From Kribbella sandramycini (GTDB lineage: Bacteria > Actinomycetota > Actinomycetes > Propionibacteriales > Kribbellaceae): DNA of 64,000 nt. This document shows positions 24,641-32,850 of this stretch, piece after piece (the stretch's first letter is position 1; each line of letters opens with the position of its first letter). The notes under the pieces were generated by a model, which was given only the letters and a program-made list of their open reading frames with translations, had not been told where the DNA came from and did not search any database. A program made the position numbers and the translations under genes. Location of the stretch: the NCBI RefSeq assembly GCF_013131805.1, contig NZ_JABJRC010000002.1, forward strand, positions 1,054,001 through 1,118,000. Reading direction: 5' to 3'.

Positions 24641-25201
24641 TCAGGGCTGAGCGGGAAAACCTTGGGCGAAGACGTAAACCGGTCTAGTTTCCGGCTCGGC
24701 CGACGGATCGTCGACGTACTCCTCCAACACGTCCTGTAACCGCTCGCGCAGCTCGGCCAGCCGCGCGGGCGTCAGCCGCAGCCAGACGTCGATCGAGAAC
24801 GCGGCCTCGATCCACTCCTCGCCGTGCTCCTCGCGCCGGCTGAACCAGTCGCGGACCAGGCCGGCCCGGTACGTGACGTTGCTCTCCTCAGCGACCGCGG
24901 CGATCATCTCGGCGCCCGGCTCGGCGGCGGCGACCGGCCACGCGTACGACGTCAGCGCGCTGCGCCACCAGCGCTCGCGCTTGTCCTTCGCCAGCTCCGG
25001 GACCTCCTCGATCACCCCCGCCGTCCGCAACACCTTGAGGTGATGGCTGATATTGCCGACCATCTCCCCCGTCCGGGCGGCGAGAATCGAGGCGGTGGCG
25101 GGCCCCTCGACCCCGAGCAGGCCCAGCAGCTTGCGGCGTAACGGATGGTCGACCGCCTGGAGTCGCGAGGCTCCGGTGGGACGGCGATTTTCTGTCGGCA
25201 T
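24641..25201 (-). CDS. ArsR-like winged-helix regulator
   Basis: 186 residues. Residues 15-75 form an ArsR/HTH-20 winged helix (AVDHPLRRKLLGLLGVEGPATASILAARTG, ISHHLKVLRTAGVIEEVPE) followed by a W-rich segment and a C-terminal domain with YRAGLVRDWFSRREEHGEEW, similar to actinobacterial helix-turn-helix regulators of unknown ligand. No ArsR metal cysteines are present. ATG at 25201 is chosen because the upstream frame crosses the operator motif at 25220. It is close to the GH9 gene, but the palindromes in front of the two differ. Confidence 0.8.
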   Translation of the reverse strand: MPTENRRPTGASRLQAVDHPLRRKLLGLLGVEGPATASILAARTGEMVGNISHHLKVLRTAGVIEEVPELAKDKRERWWRSALTSYAWPVAAAEPGAEMIAAVAEESNVTYRAGLVRDWFSRREEHGEEWIEAAFSIDVWLRLTPARLAELRERLQDVLEEYVDDPSAEPETRPVYVFAQGFPAQP

Positions 25202-25219
25202 ACACTCCAGGGTAGTTGG

Positions 25220-25238
25220 ACAAGATCCCTTGTACAAG
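25220..25238 (-). promoter_or_regulatory. ACAAG-N4-CTTGTACAAG motif (site 2), candidate autoregulatory operator
   Basis: Same arrangement as 16173-16191, here extended to the 12-bp palindrome CCTTGTACAAGG (25228-25239), 20-40 bases upstream of the ArsR-like ATG. The position over the likely promoter makes autoregulation plausible. Confidence 0.6.
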
Positions 25239-25372
25239 GTTGATTGCCGACTGCGTCGCGAGCGCGAACAAATATCCACCAGACTGGTAGAGTTAACCAC
25301 ATCGTGAGATCTCGTCTCGCGATGCAGAATTGGGAGTTGATTTGTCAGCCGTTCCCGCTGACTCTTGTTGAC

Positions 25373-25465
25373 ATGCTCGCTGCCCGATCCACCCACCTCG
25401 TAGGTCGCATTCATGTCGACCTCGGGCGGATGCGCAGCGCCATCTGTTGTCCTTCGATGTTCTGA
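25373..25465 (+). CDS. Cysteine-responsive leader peptide of the sulfur operon
   Basis: A 30-codon ORF from ATG 25373 with the HVDLGRMRSAICC core at residues 14-26, the pattern of the actinobacterial putative leader peptides found before sulfur genes, with tandem Cys codons four residues before the end (ICCPSMF). It lies 140 bases upstream of sulfite reductase. GGGCC/GGCCC and TGATC/GATCA stem-loops occupy the gap. By analogy to mycobacterial polycysteine ORFs, stalling at Cys codons when Cys-tRNA is short would raise expression. The exact start is uncertain since no clear ribosome site is seen. Confidence 0.75.
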   Translation: MLAARSTHLVGRIHVDLGRMRSAICCPSMF

Positions 25466-25605
25466 CAGCCACCCCGCCGGGCCCCGCTGAGGCCCCTGAT
25501 CTCCGATCACCGCTGGGTGCGCACCGCGCAGAAGCATCGAACCGATGACGTTTCGATCCCCACTGCGGCGGACGCACCTGTCACAAGGACAAGGACACCT
25601 GCCGG

Positions 25606-27294
25606 ATGACTGGCGTCACCTCCGCTACTCCTCGCAAGGCCCCCCGCCCGCGTAAAGGCAAGGGCGAGGGTCAGTGGGCGCTCGGCTACCGCGAGCCGCT
25701 GAACAAGAACGAGGAGAACAAGAAGAACGACGACGGGCTCAACGTCCGGGCCCGGATCGAGAACGTCTACGCGCACCGCGGGTTCGACTCGATCGACCCG
25801 GCCGACCTGCGCGGCCGGTTCCGCTGGTGGGGCCTCTACACCCAGCGCAAGCCCGGGATCGACGGCGGCAAGACCGCGACCCTGGAGCCCGAGGAGCTGG
25901 ACGACAAGTACTTCATGCTCCGGGTCCGGATCGAGGGCGGCCAGCTCAGCACCGAGCAGCTGCGGGTGATCGCCGAGGTCTCCTCGACGTACGCCCGCGA
26001 CACCGCCGACATCACCGACCGGCAGAACATCCAGCTGCACTGGATCCGGGTCGAGGACATCCCCGCGATCTGGACCAAGCTGGAGGCCGTCGGCCTCTAC
26101 ACGACCGAGGCCTGCGGCGACGTCCCGCGCGTGATCATCTCCTCCCCCGTCGCCGGGATCGCCGCCGACGAGATCATCGACCCGACGCCGGCCATCGACG
26201 ACATCGTCGAGAAGTACATCGGCAGCACCGAGTTCTCGAACCTGCCGCGCAAGTTCAAGACCGCGATGACCGGGCACCCGTCGCACGACGTCGTCCCGGA
26301 GGTGAACGACATCGCGTTCGTCGGCGTCGTGCACCCCGAGCACGGCCCCGGGTTCGACGTCTGGGTCGGCGGCGGCCTGTCCACGAACCCGATGCTCGCG
26401 CAGCGGCTCGGCGCCTGGGTCCCGCTCGACGAGGTGCACGAGGCCTGGTGGGGTATCTGCAGTATCTACCGCGACTACGGCTACCGCCGGCTGCGGACGC
26501 GGGCCCGGATCAAGTTCCTGGTCGCCGACTGGGGGATCGAGAAGTTCCGCGAGATCCTCGAGACCAAGTACCTCAAGCGGAAGCTGATCGACGGCCCGGC
26601 ACCGGAGATCCCCGCCGTCCAGGGCGACCACGTCGGCGTCCACCAGCAGAAGGACGGCAAGTACTACGTCGGCGTCGCGCCGGTCGTCGGCCGGGTCTCC
26701 GGCGCCAAGCTGGCCCAGGTCGCGGACGTCGTCGCCGCGCACGGCTCGGACCGGATCCGCACCACCGCCCAGCAGAAGCTGATCGTGCTCGACGTCGAGG
26801 AGTCGAAGGTCGAGTCGCTGGTGACGGCTCTGCACGCGCTCGGCTTCCAGGCCCGGCCGTCGGCCTGGCGGCGGAACACGATGGCCTGCACCGGGATCGA
26901 GTTCTGCAAACTGGCGATCGTCGAGACCAAGGCCCGCGCGGCCCAGCTGATCGACGAGCTGGAGGAGCGGATCCCGGACCTCGACGTCCCGATCACCGTC
27001 AACGTGAACGGCTGCCCGAACTCCTGCGCCCGGATCCAGGTCGCCGACATCGGGCTCAAGGGCCAGCTGGTCCTCGATGCCGACGGCAACCAGGTCCCCG
27101 GCTACCAGGTGCACCTCGGCGGCGGCCTCGGGCTGGACGCCGGCTTCGGCCGCAAGCTGCGCGGCCACAAGGTCACCTCCGACGAGCTCACCGACTACGT
27201 CGAGCGCGTCACCCAGAACTACCTGAAGGAGCGCAACGAGGGCGAGCGTTTCGCCCAGTGGGCCACCCGTGCGGATCAGGAGGCCCTCCAGTGA
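25606..27294 (+). CDS. sir: Ferredoxin-dependent assimilatory sulfite reductase (SirA/NirA type)
   Basis: 562 residues. Siroheme-[4Fe-4S] ligands are Cys428, Cys434, Cys470 and Cys474 (CX5C...CX3C). Tyr78 and Cys170 are 92 residues apart, exactly the spacing of the Tyr69-Cys161 covalent link in M. tuberculosis SirA, which argues for sulfite rather than nitrite. It reduces sulfite to sulfide with six electrons from ferredoxin. First structural gene of the operon, behind the leader peptide. The N-terminal 25 residues are basic and poorly conserved. Confidence 0.93.
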   Translation: MTGVTSATPRKAPRPRKGKGEGQWALGYREPLNKNEENKKNDDGLNVRARIENVYAHRGFDSIDPADLRGRFRWWGLYTQRKPGIDGGKTATLEPEELDDKYFMLRVRIEGGQLSTEQLRVIAEVSSTYARDTADITDRQNIQLHWIRVEDIPAIWTKLEAVGLYTTEACGDVPRVIISSPVAGIAADEIIDPTPAIDDIVEKYIGSTEFSNLPRKFKTAMTGHPSHDVVPEVNDIAFVGVVHPEHGPGFDVWVGGGLSTNPMLAQRLGAWVPLDEVHEAWWGICSIYRDYGYRRLRTRARIKFLVADWGIEKFREILETKYLKRKLIDGPAPEIPAVQGDHVGVHQQKDGKYYVGVAPVVGRVSGAKLAQVADVVAAHGSDRIRTTAQQKLIVLDVEESKVESLVTALHALGFQARPSAWRRNTMACTGIEFCKLAIVETKARAAQLIDELEERIPDLDVPITVNVNGCPNSCARIQVADIGLKGQLVLDADGNQVPGYQVHLGGGLGLDAGFGRKLRGHKVTSDELTDYVERVTQNYLKERNEGERFAQWATRADQEALQ

Positions 27295-27364
27295 AGGAGC
27301 GAAGCGAGTTCACCGTCCAATACAGCCATGGACCATCGGTGCCCGGAGCGAAGCGAGGACGGCG
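27293..27364 (+). repeat. Two GAGCGAAGCGAG elements between sulfur genes
   Basis: Imperfectly palindromic GGAGCGAAGCGAG occurs twice (about 27297 and 27346) in the only sizeable gap of this operon, directly after the sulfite reductase stop and just before the zinc-ribbon gene. Related GAGCGAAGCGAAG and GAGCAAAGCGAG words occur in the tRNA-Val flanks. It looks like an interspersed short repeat. Confidence 0.55.
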
Positions 27365-27514
27365 ATGAGCGAGCGCGCTGCACCGCTGTACTGCCCGTAC
27401 TGCGGGGACGAGGACCTTCGTCCGTCGGAGGAAGGTCATGGCGCGTGGGAGTGCCGGCCGTGCGCTCGGGTGTTCCAGCTCAAGATGATCGGGTTGCGGG
27501 TGAGTGTGGAATGA
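27365..27514 (+). CDS. Small zinc-ribbon protein of the sulfate assimilation operon
   Basis: 49 residues. CPYC (residues 10-13) and CRPC (30-33) form a four-cysteine zinc ribbon with a conserved aromatic stretch between them (WECRPCARVFQLK) and the tail GLRVSVE. The ATG is four bases into the GGCGATGAGCGAG context; the stop overlaps the cysH start by ATGA, so translation is coupled. Proteins of this kind sit next to cysH/sulfite reductase in other actinobacteria as I recall, but no role is known to me; a rubredoxin-like electron carrier or assembly factor are guesses. Confidence 0.8.
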   Translation: MSERAAPLYCPYCGDEDLRPSEEGHGAWECRPCARVFQLKMIGLRVSVE

Positions 27515-28197
27515 GTACGGATCTGAAGTCGGTCGCCGAGGAGGCGAACGAGCGGCTGGCCGGCGCCACGCCGCAGGAAGTGCTGGCGTGGGCGCGGGAG
27601 ACCTTCGGCGACGAGCTGGTGGTCACCGCGTCGATGGCGGACGGGGCGCTCCCCCACCTGGCGGCCGAGGCGGCGCCGGGCGTGGACGTCCTCTTCCTCG
27701 ACACCGGATACCACTTCGCCGAGACCATCGGCACCCGGGACGCGGTGGCCTCGATGCTGCCGATCAACCTGATCAACGGCACTCCCCTGCAGACCGTCGC
27801 CGAGCAGGACGCCGAGTACGGCGAGAAGCTGTACGAGCGCCGTCCGGACCAGTGCTGCGCGCTGCGCAAGGTCGAGCCGCTGAACCGGCACCTGTCGCAC
27901 TACAAGGCCTGGGTCACCGGCATCCGCCGCGAGGAGGCCCCGACCCGCGCGAACACGCCCGTCGTCGAGTACGACGAGAAACGCGACATGGTCAAACTCA
28001 ACCCGATCGCCCCGTGGACCCAGGACGACCTGGACGCCTACATCACCGACAACGGCGTACTGGTGAACCTGCTCCAGTACGACGGCTACCCCTCGATCGG
28101 CTGCGAGCCGTGCACCCAACGCGTCGCACCCGGCGAAGACCCCCGCTCCGGCCGCTGGTCCGGCACCGGCAAAGTCGAATGCGGGCTCCACACATGA
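27511..28197 (+). CDS. cysH: Adenylylsulfate (APS) reductase
   Basis: 228 residues of the PAPS/APS reductase family. Cysteines Cys115-Cys116 and Cys198-X2-Cys201 are the [4Fe-4S] ligands that distinguish APS reductase from PAPS reductase, and the C-terminal ECGLH (Cys224) is the catalytic thiol. It converts APS and thioredoxin to sulfite and AMP. ATGA overlaps link it to both neighbours. With no APS kinase in the operon, the APS route is consistent. Confidence 0.93.
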   Translation: MSTDLKSVAEEANERLAGATPQEVLAWARETFGDELVVTASMADGALPHLAAEAAPGVDVLFLDTGYHFAETIGTRDAVASMLPINLINGTPLQTVAEQDAEYGEKLYERRPDQCCALRKVEPLNRHLSHYKAWVTGIRREEAPTRANTPVVEYDEKRDMVKLNPIAPWTQDDLDAYITDNGVLVNLLQYDGYPSIGCEPCTQRVAPGEDPRSGRWSGTGKVECGLHT

Positions 28198-29153
28198 CCA
28201 CTGTTCTGGATACCTTCCCCGCCCCACCACCCCGGTCATTGGAGGCTCCCCTGTCCACGCAAACGGTTACCGAGCTGGACGCACTCGAAAGCGAGTCCAT
28301 CTTCGTGTTCCGTGAGGTGGCGGCCGAGTTCGAGCGTCCGGTCATTCTGTTCTCGGGCGGCAAGGACTCGATCGTGATGCTGCACCTTGCGCGGAAGGCG
28401 TTCGCGCCGGCGGGTGTGCCGTTCACGTTGCTGCACGTGGACACCGGCCACAACTTCCCCGAGGTTCTCGCCTACCGCGACGACACCGTCGCCCAGCTGG
28501 GTCTGCGCCTGGAGGTCGCGAAGGTCGAGGACTACCTCGCCGACGGCCGGCTGCGCGAGCGCTCCGACGGCACCCGCAACCAGCTCCAGACCGTCCCACT
28601 GCTCGACGCGATCAACAACCACCGCTTCGACGCCGTCTTCGGCGGCGGCCGCCGCGACGAGGAACGCGCCCGGGCCAAGGAACGCATCTTCAGCCTCCGC
28701 GACGAGTTCGGCCAGTGGGACCCGCGCAACCAGCGCCCCGAACTGTGGTCGCTCTACAACGGCAAACACAAACCGGGTGAACACGTCCGGGTCTTCCCGC
28801 TGTCCAACTGGACCGAGCTGGACGTCTGGAACTACATCGCCCGCGAGAACATCCCGCTCCCCAGCATCTACTACGCACACCAGCGCCCGGTGTTCGAGCG
28901 CGACGGTATGTTGCTTGCCGTCGGCCCCTACTCGCAGCCGCGCGCCGGCGAGACCGTCACCGAGCGCACCGTCCGCTACCGCACCGTCGGCGACATGTCC
29001 TGCACCGGAGCCGTCGCATCCACCGCAACGACCCCCGCGGACGTCGTCGTCGAGGTCGCGGCCAGCGAGATCACCGAACGCGGCGCCACCCGCGCCGACG
29101 ACCGCGCCAGCGAGGCCGCCATGGAAGACCGCAAACGAGAGGGGTACTTCTGA
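28194..29153 (+). CDS. cysD: Sulfate adenylyltransferase small subunit
   Basis: 319 residues of an adenine nucleotide alpha hydrolase: PP-loop FSGGKDSIVMLHLARKA (near 53), LLHVDTGHNFPEV, GGGRRDEERARAKERIFS and NWTELDVWNYI are all canonical CysD. With CysN it forms ATP sulfurylase, making APS. Start ATG 28194 overlaps the cysH stop and gives a short N-terminal extension before the usual CysD start; an internal start a few codons later cannot be excluded. Confidence 0.94.
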   Translation: MTTVLDTFPAPPPRSLEAPLSTQTVTELDALESESIFVFREVAAEFERPVILFSGGKDSIVMLHLARKAFAPAGVPFTLLHVDTGHNFPEVLAYRDDTVAQLGLRLEVAKVEDYLADGRLRERSDGTRNQLQTVPLLDAINNHRFDAVFGGGRRDEERARAKERIFSLRDEFGQWDPRNQRPELWSLYNGKHKPGEHVRVFPLSNWTELDVWNYIARENIPLPSIYYAHQRPVFERDGMLLAVGPYSQPRAGETVTERTVRYRTVGDMSCTGAVASTATTPADVVVEVAASEITERGATRADDRASEAAMEDRKREGYF

Positions 29154-30451
29154 TGGGCACAGCTGAGCACACCCTTCTACGTTTGGCCACCGCCGGATCG
29201 GTCGACGACGGCAAGTCCACCCTGGTCGGCCGGCTGCTGCACGACTGCAAGGCGATCCTCGCCGACCAGATCGCGCACGTGAAGACCGTCTCCGAAGCCC
29301 GCGGCGGTGACTTCGACTTCGCCCTGCTCACCGACGGCCTGCGCGCCGAACGCGAACAGGGCATCACGATCGACGTCGCCTACCGGTACTTCGCCACCGA
29401 CAAACGCTCGTTCATCCTGGCCGACTGCCCCGGACACGTGCAGTACACCCGCAACACCGTCACCGGCGCCTCGACCGCCGACGTGGTGATCATCCTGGTC
29501 GACGCCCGCCACGGCGTCCTCGAACAGACCCGGCGGCACCTGGCCGTCGCGGGTCTGCTCCGCGTCCCGCACGTCGTCCTGGCCGTCAACAAGATCGACC
29601 TCGTCAACTACGACGAAGCCGTCTACACCGGCATCGCCAAAGAGGTCGGGCAACTCGCCGACCAGCTCGGCATCGCCGACCTCCGCGCCATCCCCGTCTC
29701 CGCACTCGTCGGCGACAACATCGTCACCCCGTCCACAGCCACCGCCTGGTACGACGGCCCGACCCTGCTCGACGTCCTCGAGAACGCCAACGGCCGCACC
29801 GACACCTCGGCCCAGCCGCTGCGCTTCCCCGTCCAGTACGTCATCCGCCCGCAGACCGACGACGAGTACCGCGACTACCGCGGCTACTCCGGAACCGTCG
29901 CCTCCGGCACCGTCAACGTCGGCGACCCGGTCATCGTGCTCCCGGCCGGACGCCGCACCTCGATCGCCGGCATCGACCGCCCGGTCGTGTCCGCCACCGC
30001 CACCGCCGTCGCCGAACGACCCACCGCGGTCGCCGGCGAAGCCGTCACCGTCCGGCTCGCCGACGACATCGACGTCGCCCGCGGCTCGGTGATCGTCGCG
30101 GCCGAATCCTCCCCCGGCACCCGCCGGGAACTGTCCGCCACCGTGTGCTGGCTCTCGGACCGCCCGCTGACCGTAGGCGCCCGGCTGCTGATCAAACACA
30201 CCACCACCACGGCCCAGGCGATCGTCACCAAGATCGCCGGGGTGCTCGATCTGGCCACGCTCGGCGTCATCGACGCCGCCGGGCTCGACCTGAACGACAT
30301 CGGCAAGGTGCAGCTCAAAATCGCCGCGCCACTGGCCGCCGACCCGTACTCCAGTAACAACATCACTGGATCCTTCCTGCTGATCGACGCCCACGACGGA
30401 TGGACGCTGGCAGCAGGCATGATCGACGACGAAGAAGGGGAACTGCTGTGA
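29153..30451 (+). CDS. cysN: Sulfate adenylyltransferase GTPase subunit (no CysC domain)
   Basis: 432 residues: G1 GSVDDGKST (15-23), G3 DCPGH, G4 NKIDLV, then EF-Tu-like beta domains. GTP hydrolysis drives APS synthesis by CysD. The protein ends after the beta barrels, without the C-terminal APS kinase present in CysNC fusions, in keeping with an APS-reducing pathway. The start shares one base with the cysD stop (TGATG). Confidence 0.94.
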   Translation: MGTAEHTLLRLATAGSVDDGKSTLVGRLLHDCKAILADQIAHVKTVSEARGGDFDFALLTDGLRAEREQGITIDVAYRYFATDKRSFILADCPGHVQYTRNTVTGASTADVVIILVDARHGVLEQTRRHLAVAGLLRVPHVVLAVNKIDLVNYDEAVYTGIAKEVGQLADQLGIADLRAIPVSALVGDNIVTPSTATAWYDGPTLLDVLENANGRTDTSAQPLRFPVQYVIRPQTDDEYRDYRGYSGTVASGTVNVGDPVIVLPAGRRTSIAGIDRPVVSATATAVAERPTAVAGEAVTVRLADDIDVARGSVIVAAESSPGTRRELSATVCWLSDRPLTVGARLLIKHTTTTAQAIVTKIAGVLDLATLGVIDAAGLDLNDIGKVQLKIAAPLAADPYSSNNITGSFLLIDAHDGWTLAAGMIDDEEGELL

Positions 30452-31227
30452 CTGCTCCAGCTCTCGTGATCCTCGCCCACGGCAGCCGCGACCCGCGCTC
30501 GGCCGCCACCGTCCACTCGCTCGTCAAGTGCCTGCGCGAGATGCGTGACGACCTGCGGATCGAAGCCTCCTTCCTCGACCACTGCCCGCCCACCCCGTAC
30601 CAGGTGATCGGCAAGCTCGCCGCCGAAGGCGTGGAAGAGGTCGTCGTCCTGCCGCTGCTGCTGTCCAGCGCGTTCCACGCGCGGATCGACGTCCCGGCCG
30701 TCATCGACGAGTCCCGCAGCCGCTTCCCGAACCTGCGGATCATCGCCTCCGACGTCCTCGGGTACGACGACACGCTGCTCGACGTCCTGGACCGGCGGAT
30801 GCGCGCCGAGCTCAAGGACGGCCGCGTGCGCGAGCTGGACGCGCTCGTGCTGGCCGCCGCCGGGTCGAGCGACTCGCAGGCCAACGCCGGCGTGACCCGG
30901 CTGGCCCGGCTCTGGGGTCAGCGGCACAAGCTGCCGGTGACCGCCGCGTTCGTCTGCGCCGCTTCGCCGTCCCCGGCCGAAGCCGTGCTGCAGTGGCGGC
31001 TGGAGGGACGGCGGCACGTGGCCGTCGGCTCGCTGTTCCTGGCGCCCGGCGTCCTCCCGGACCGGGCCGAGACGATGTCGCGCAAGGCCGGCGCCGTCGC
31101 GGTCTCGCGACCGCTCGGCGTCAGCGCCGAGGTCGCGCGCCTGGTCCTGCTCCGGTACGGCGTCGCGGGTCTCGACCTGCTCACGCTGGCCCCCGCGCCG
31201 CGCCCGGTCCTCGTCCACTCCGCCTGA
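30448..31227 (+). CDS. Sirohydrochlorin chelatase-like protein (CbiX/SirB family)
   Basis: 259 residues from a GTG overlapping the cysN stop (GTGA). Metal-chelatase motif AHGSRDPRS at 10-18, VVLPLLLSSAFHARIDVPAV, and a second diverged half with VLAAAGSSDSQA suggest the duplicated CbiX layout. In this operon it most likely inserts iron into sirohydrochlorin to make siroheme for the sulfite reductase; cobalt for cobalamin is the alternative. The second half retains little of the His-Gly-Ser motif. Confidence 0.82.
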   Translation: MTAPALVILAHGSRDPRSAATVHSLVKCLREMRDDLRIEASFLDHCPPTPYQVIGKLAAEGVEEVVVLPLLLSSAFHARIDVPAVIDESRSRFPNLRIIASDVLGYDDTLLDVLDRRMRAELKDGRVRELDALVLAAAGSSDSQANAGVTRLARLWGQRHKLPVTAAFVCAASPSPAEAVLQWRLEGRRHVAVGSLFLAPGVLPDRAETMSRKAGAVAVSRPLGVSAEVARLVLLRYGVAGLDLLTLAPAPRPVLVHSA

Positions 31228-31237
31228 CCTTGCCCTC

Positions 31238-31268
31238 GCCAGGGGCTGCGCGAACCGTAGTCCCTGGC
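31238..31268. terminator. Bidirectional terminator between sulfur operon and ppk2
   Basis: GCCAGGG (31238-31244) pairs with CCCTGGC (31262-31268) between two convergent genes. Confidence 0.6.
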
Positions 31269-31279
31269 CTGGCGACGGC

Positions 31280-32146
31280 TCAGGTCGCGGCGAGGCGCTT
31301 CTTCTCCTTGGCAACGTCGAAGTCGGCGGCCGGCCATTCGGGGTTGAGGGCGGTGAGGGTTTCCTGGAGGAGGGTGGTGACTGCCCAGTTTCGGTACCAC
31401 TTGCGGTCGCTCGGAATGACGTACCACGGAGCGGCGGCGGTGTTACACCGTTCGAGGGCGGCGTGGTAGGCCTCCATGTAGTCAGGCCAGAGCCGGCGCT
31501 CGTCGACGTCGCCGGGGTTGTACTTCCACGCCTTGGTCGGATCGTCGAGGCGCGCCTGGAGCCGGATCTTCTGCTCCTCGGGTGAGATGTGCAGGTAGCA
31601 CTTGAGGATGGTGACGCCGGCCGCGGTCAGCTCGGCCTCGAAATCGTTGATCTGGTCGTAGCGCTTGTCCCAGACGTTCGGGGCGACCAGGTTCCGGACG
31701 CGCGCGATCAGAACGTCCTCGTAGTGCGAGCGGTCGAAGATGCCGATCATCCCGTGCCCGGGGACGGCCTGGCGGATCCGCCAGAGGAAGCCGCGGCGCT
31801 TCTCGGCCGGCGTGGGCGCCTTGAACGAGGTGATCTTCAGGCCCTGCGGGTCCATCAGCCCGGCGCCGTGCCGGATCACGCCGCCCTTGCCCGAGGTGTC
31901 CATCCCCTGCAGGACGAGCAGGATGCTGCGCTCGCCGCCCTTGCGGCCTTCGGCGAACAGCCGCTCCTGCCAGTCCGACAGCCCCGCGCCGAGCGTCTCC
32001 AGCGCGAGTTTGCCCTCGTCCTTGGCGCCGGCGAAGCCGGGCGTCGCGCGCGGGTCGTACGCCGTCAGATCCACCGGCCCGGCAGGCACCCGCAGCTGCT
32101 CCAGCAGTCCCCCGGCCCCCGCCTGCACCTTCTGCTTCTTCGCCAT
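31280..32146 (-). CDS. ppk2: Polyphosphate kinase 2 family protein
   Basis: 288 residues of a single-domain PPK2: Walker A GMDTSGKGGVI near 81-91, lid region KAPTPAEKRRGFLWRIRQAVPGHGMIGIFDRSHYEDVL with Walker B, and a C-terminal KWYRNWAVTTLL. It phosphorylates nucleotides with polyphosphate; the subclass (NDP versus NMP) is not decidable here. Monocistronic, convergent with the sulfur operon. Confidence 0.9.
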   Translation of the reverse strand: MAKKQKVQAGAGGLLEQLRVPAGPVDLTAYDPRATPGFAGAKDEGKLALETLGAGLSDWQERLFAEGRKGGERSILLVLQGMDTSGKGGVIRHGAGLMDPQGLKITSFKAPTPAEKRRGFLWRIRQAVPGHGMIGIFDRSHYEDVLIARVRNLVAPNVWDKRYDQINDFEAELTAAGVTILKCYLHISPEEQKIRLQARLDDPTKAWKYNPGDVDERRLWPDYMEAYHAALERCNTAAAPWYVIPSDRKWYRNWAVTTLLQETLTALNPEWPAADFDVAKEKKRLAAT

Positions 32147-32160
32147 CAGCCCATCCTGCC

Positions 32161-32790
32161 CTATCCGACCAGCTCCTTGACGGAGCTACGCCGCCGCCAC
32201 AACACGACCTCGGACCCGATCGCGAGCACCGCGCAACCCGCGAGTGTCAGGACCGCCCACCACACACCGCCGAGCCACGACAGGCACTCCGACTCGCCTT
32301 CGGCGCAGTCGCTGCCGTAGTAGCCCAGGCCGAGGTTGAACGCGATCAGGCACAGGGCGACCGTCGCGACCAGGTAAGCGGCGACCCGGAGCATCCAGCG
32401 TCCGCCCGTGAGCGCGGCCGCGGCGGTCAGCACCATCACCACGCCGAGCAGCAGCAGGAAGAACCAGAGGATGCCCAGCTCGCCGTCCGAGACGCTCCAG
32501 ACGAAGCGGAAGCCGTCGGACGTCGCCTGCATCACCACCAGCCATCCGCCCAGAACCAGCAGCGCGACCCCGAACCAGAGCCGCGCCTTCACTTCGGGCG
32601 CCGCCACAGCGACTGCCCCGATCGCGACCAGGGCGGCGACGTAGCCGAGCGGGCGGTTCCATTTCTCGAACCCGAACCCGGAGGTGTCGTCGAACTGGAT
32701 GAAACGCCCCACGGCCAGAATCACGACGGCCGCGAGGAGCAGGGCGATCGAGACCGCGCGGCGGTCGGCGTGCTTGCGTAAGTTCTCCAT
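32161..32790 (-). CDS. Six-span membrane protein of unknown function
   Basis: 209 residues with about six hydrophobic segments (near 15-32, 48-65, 70-90, 105-130, 137-155, 172-195). A short extracytoplasmic loop carries two cysteines (GSDCAEGESECLSW), likely disulfide-bonded. I recognise no domain. The ATG follows GGGGGAGAG. The stop is 14 bases from the ppk2 start on the same strand, so the two may be co-transcribed. Confidence 0.75.
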   Translation of the reverse strand: MENLRKHADRRAVSIALLLAAVVILAVGRFIQFDDTSGFGFEKWNRPLGYVAALVAIGAVAVAAPEVKARLWFGVALLVLGGWLVVMQATSDGFRFVWSVSDGELGILWFFLLLLGVVMVLTAAAALTGGRWMLRVAAYLVATVALCLIAFNLGLGYYGSDCAEGESECLSWLGGVWWAVLTLAGCAVLAIGSEVVLWRRRSSVKELVG

Positions 32791-32850
32791 TGCGCTCTCC
32801 CCCGAGATTTGAGTTGTCCCAGTAGGAGAACACGCTCCGGGCTCATCCGC

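Noticed and set aside
21856..24687. 943-codon plus-strand open frame
   Set aside because: It spans three real genes in other frames, including the GH9 gene with its catalytic motifs on the opposite strand.
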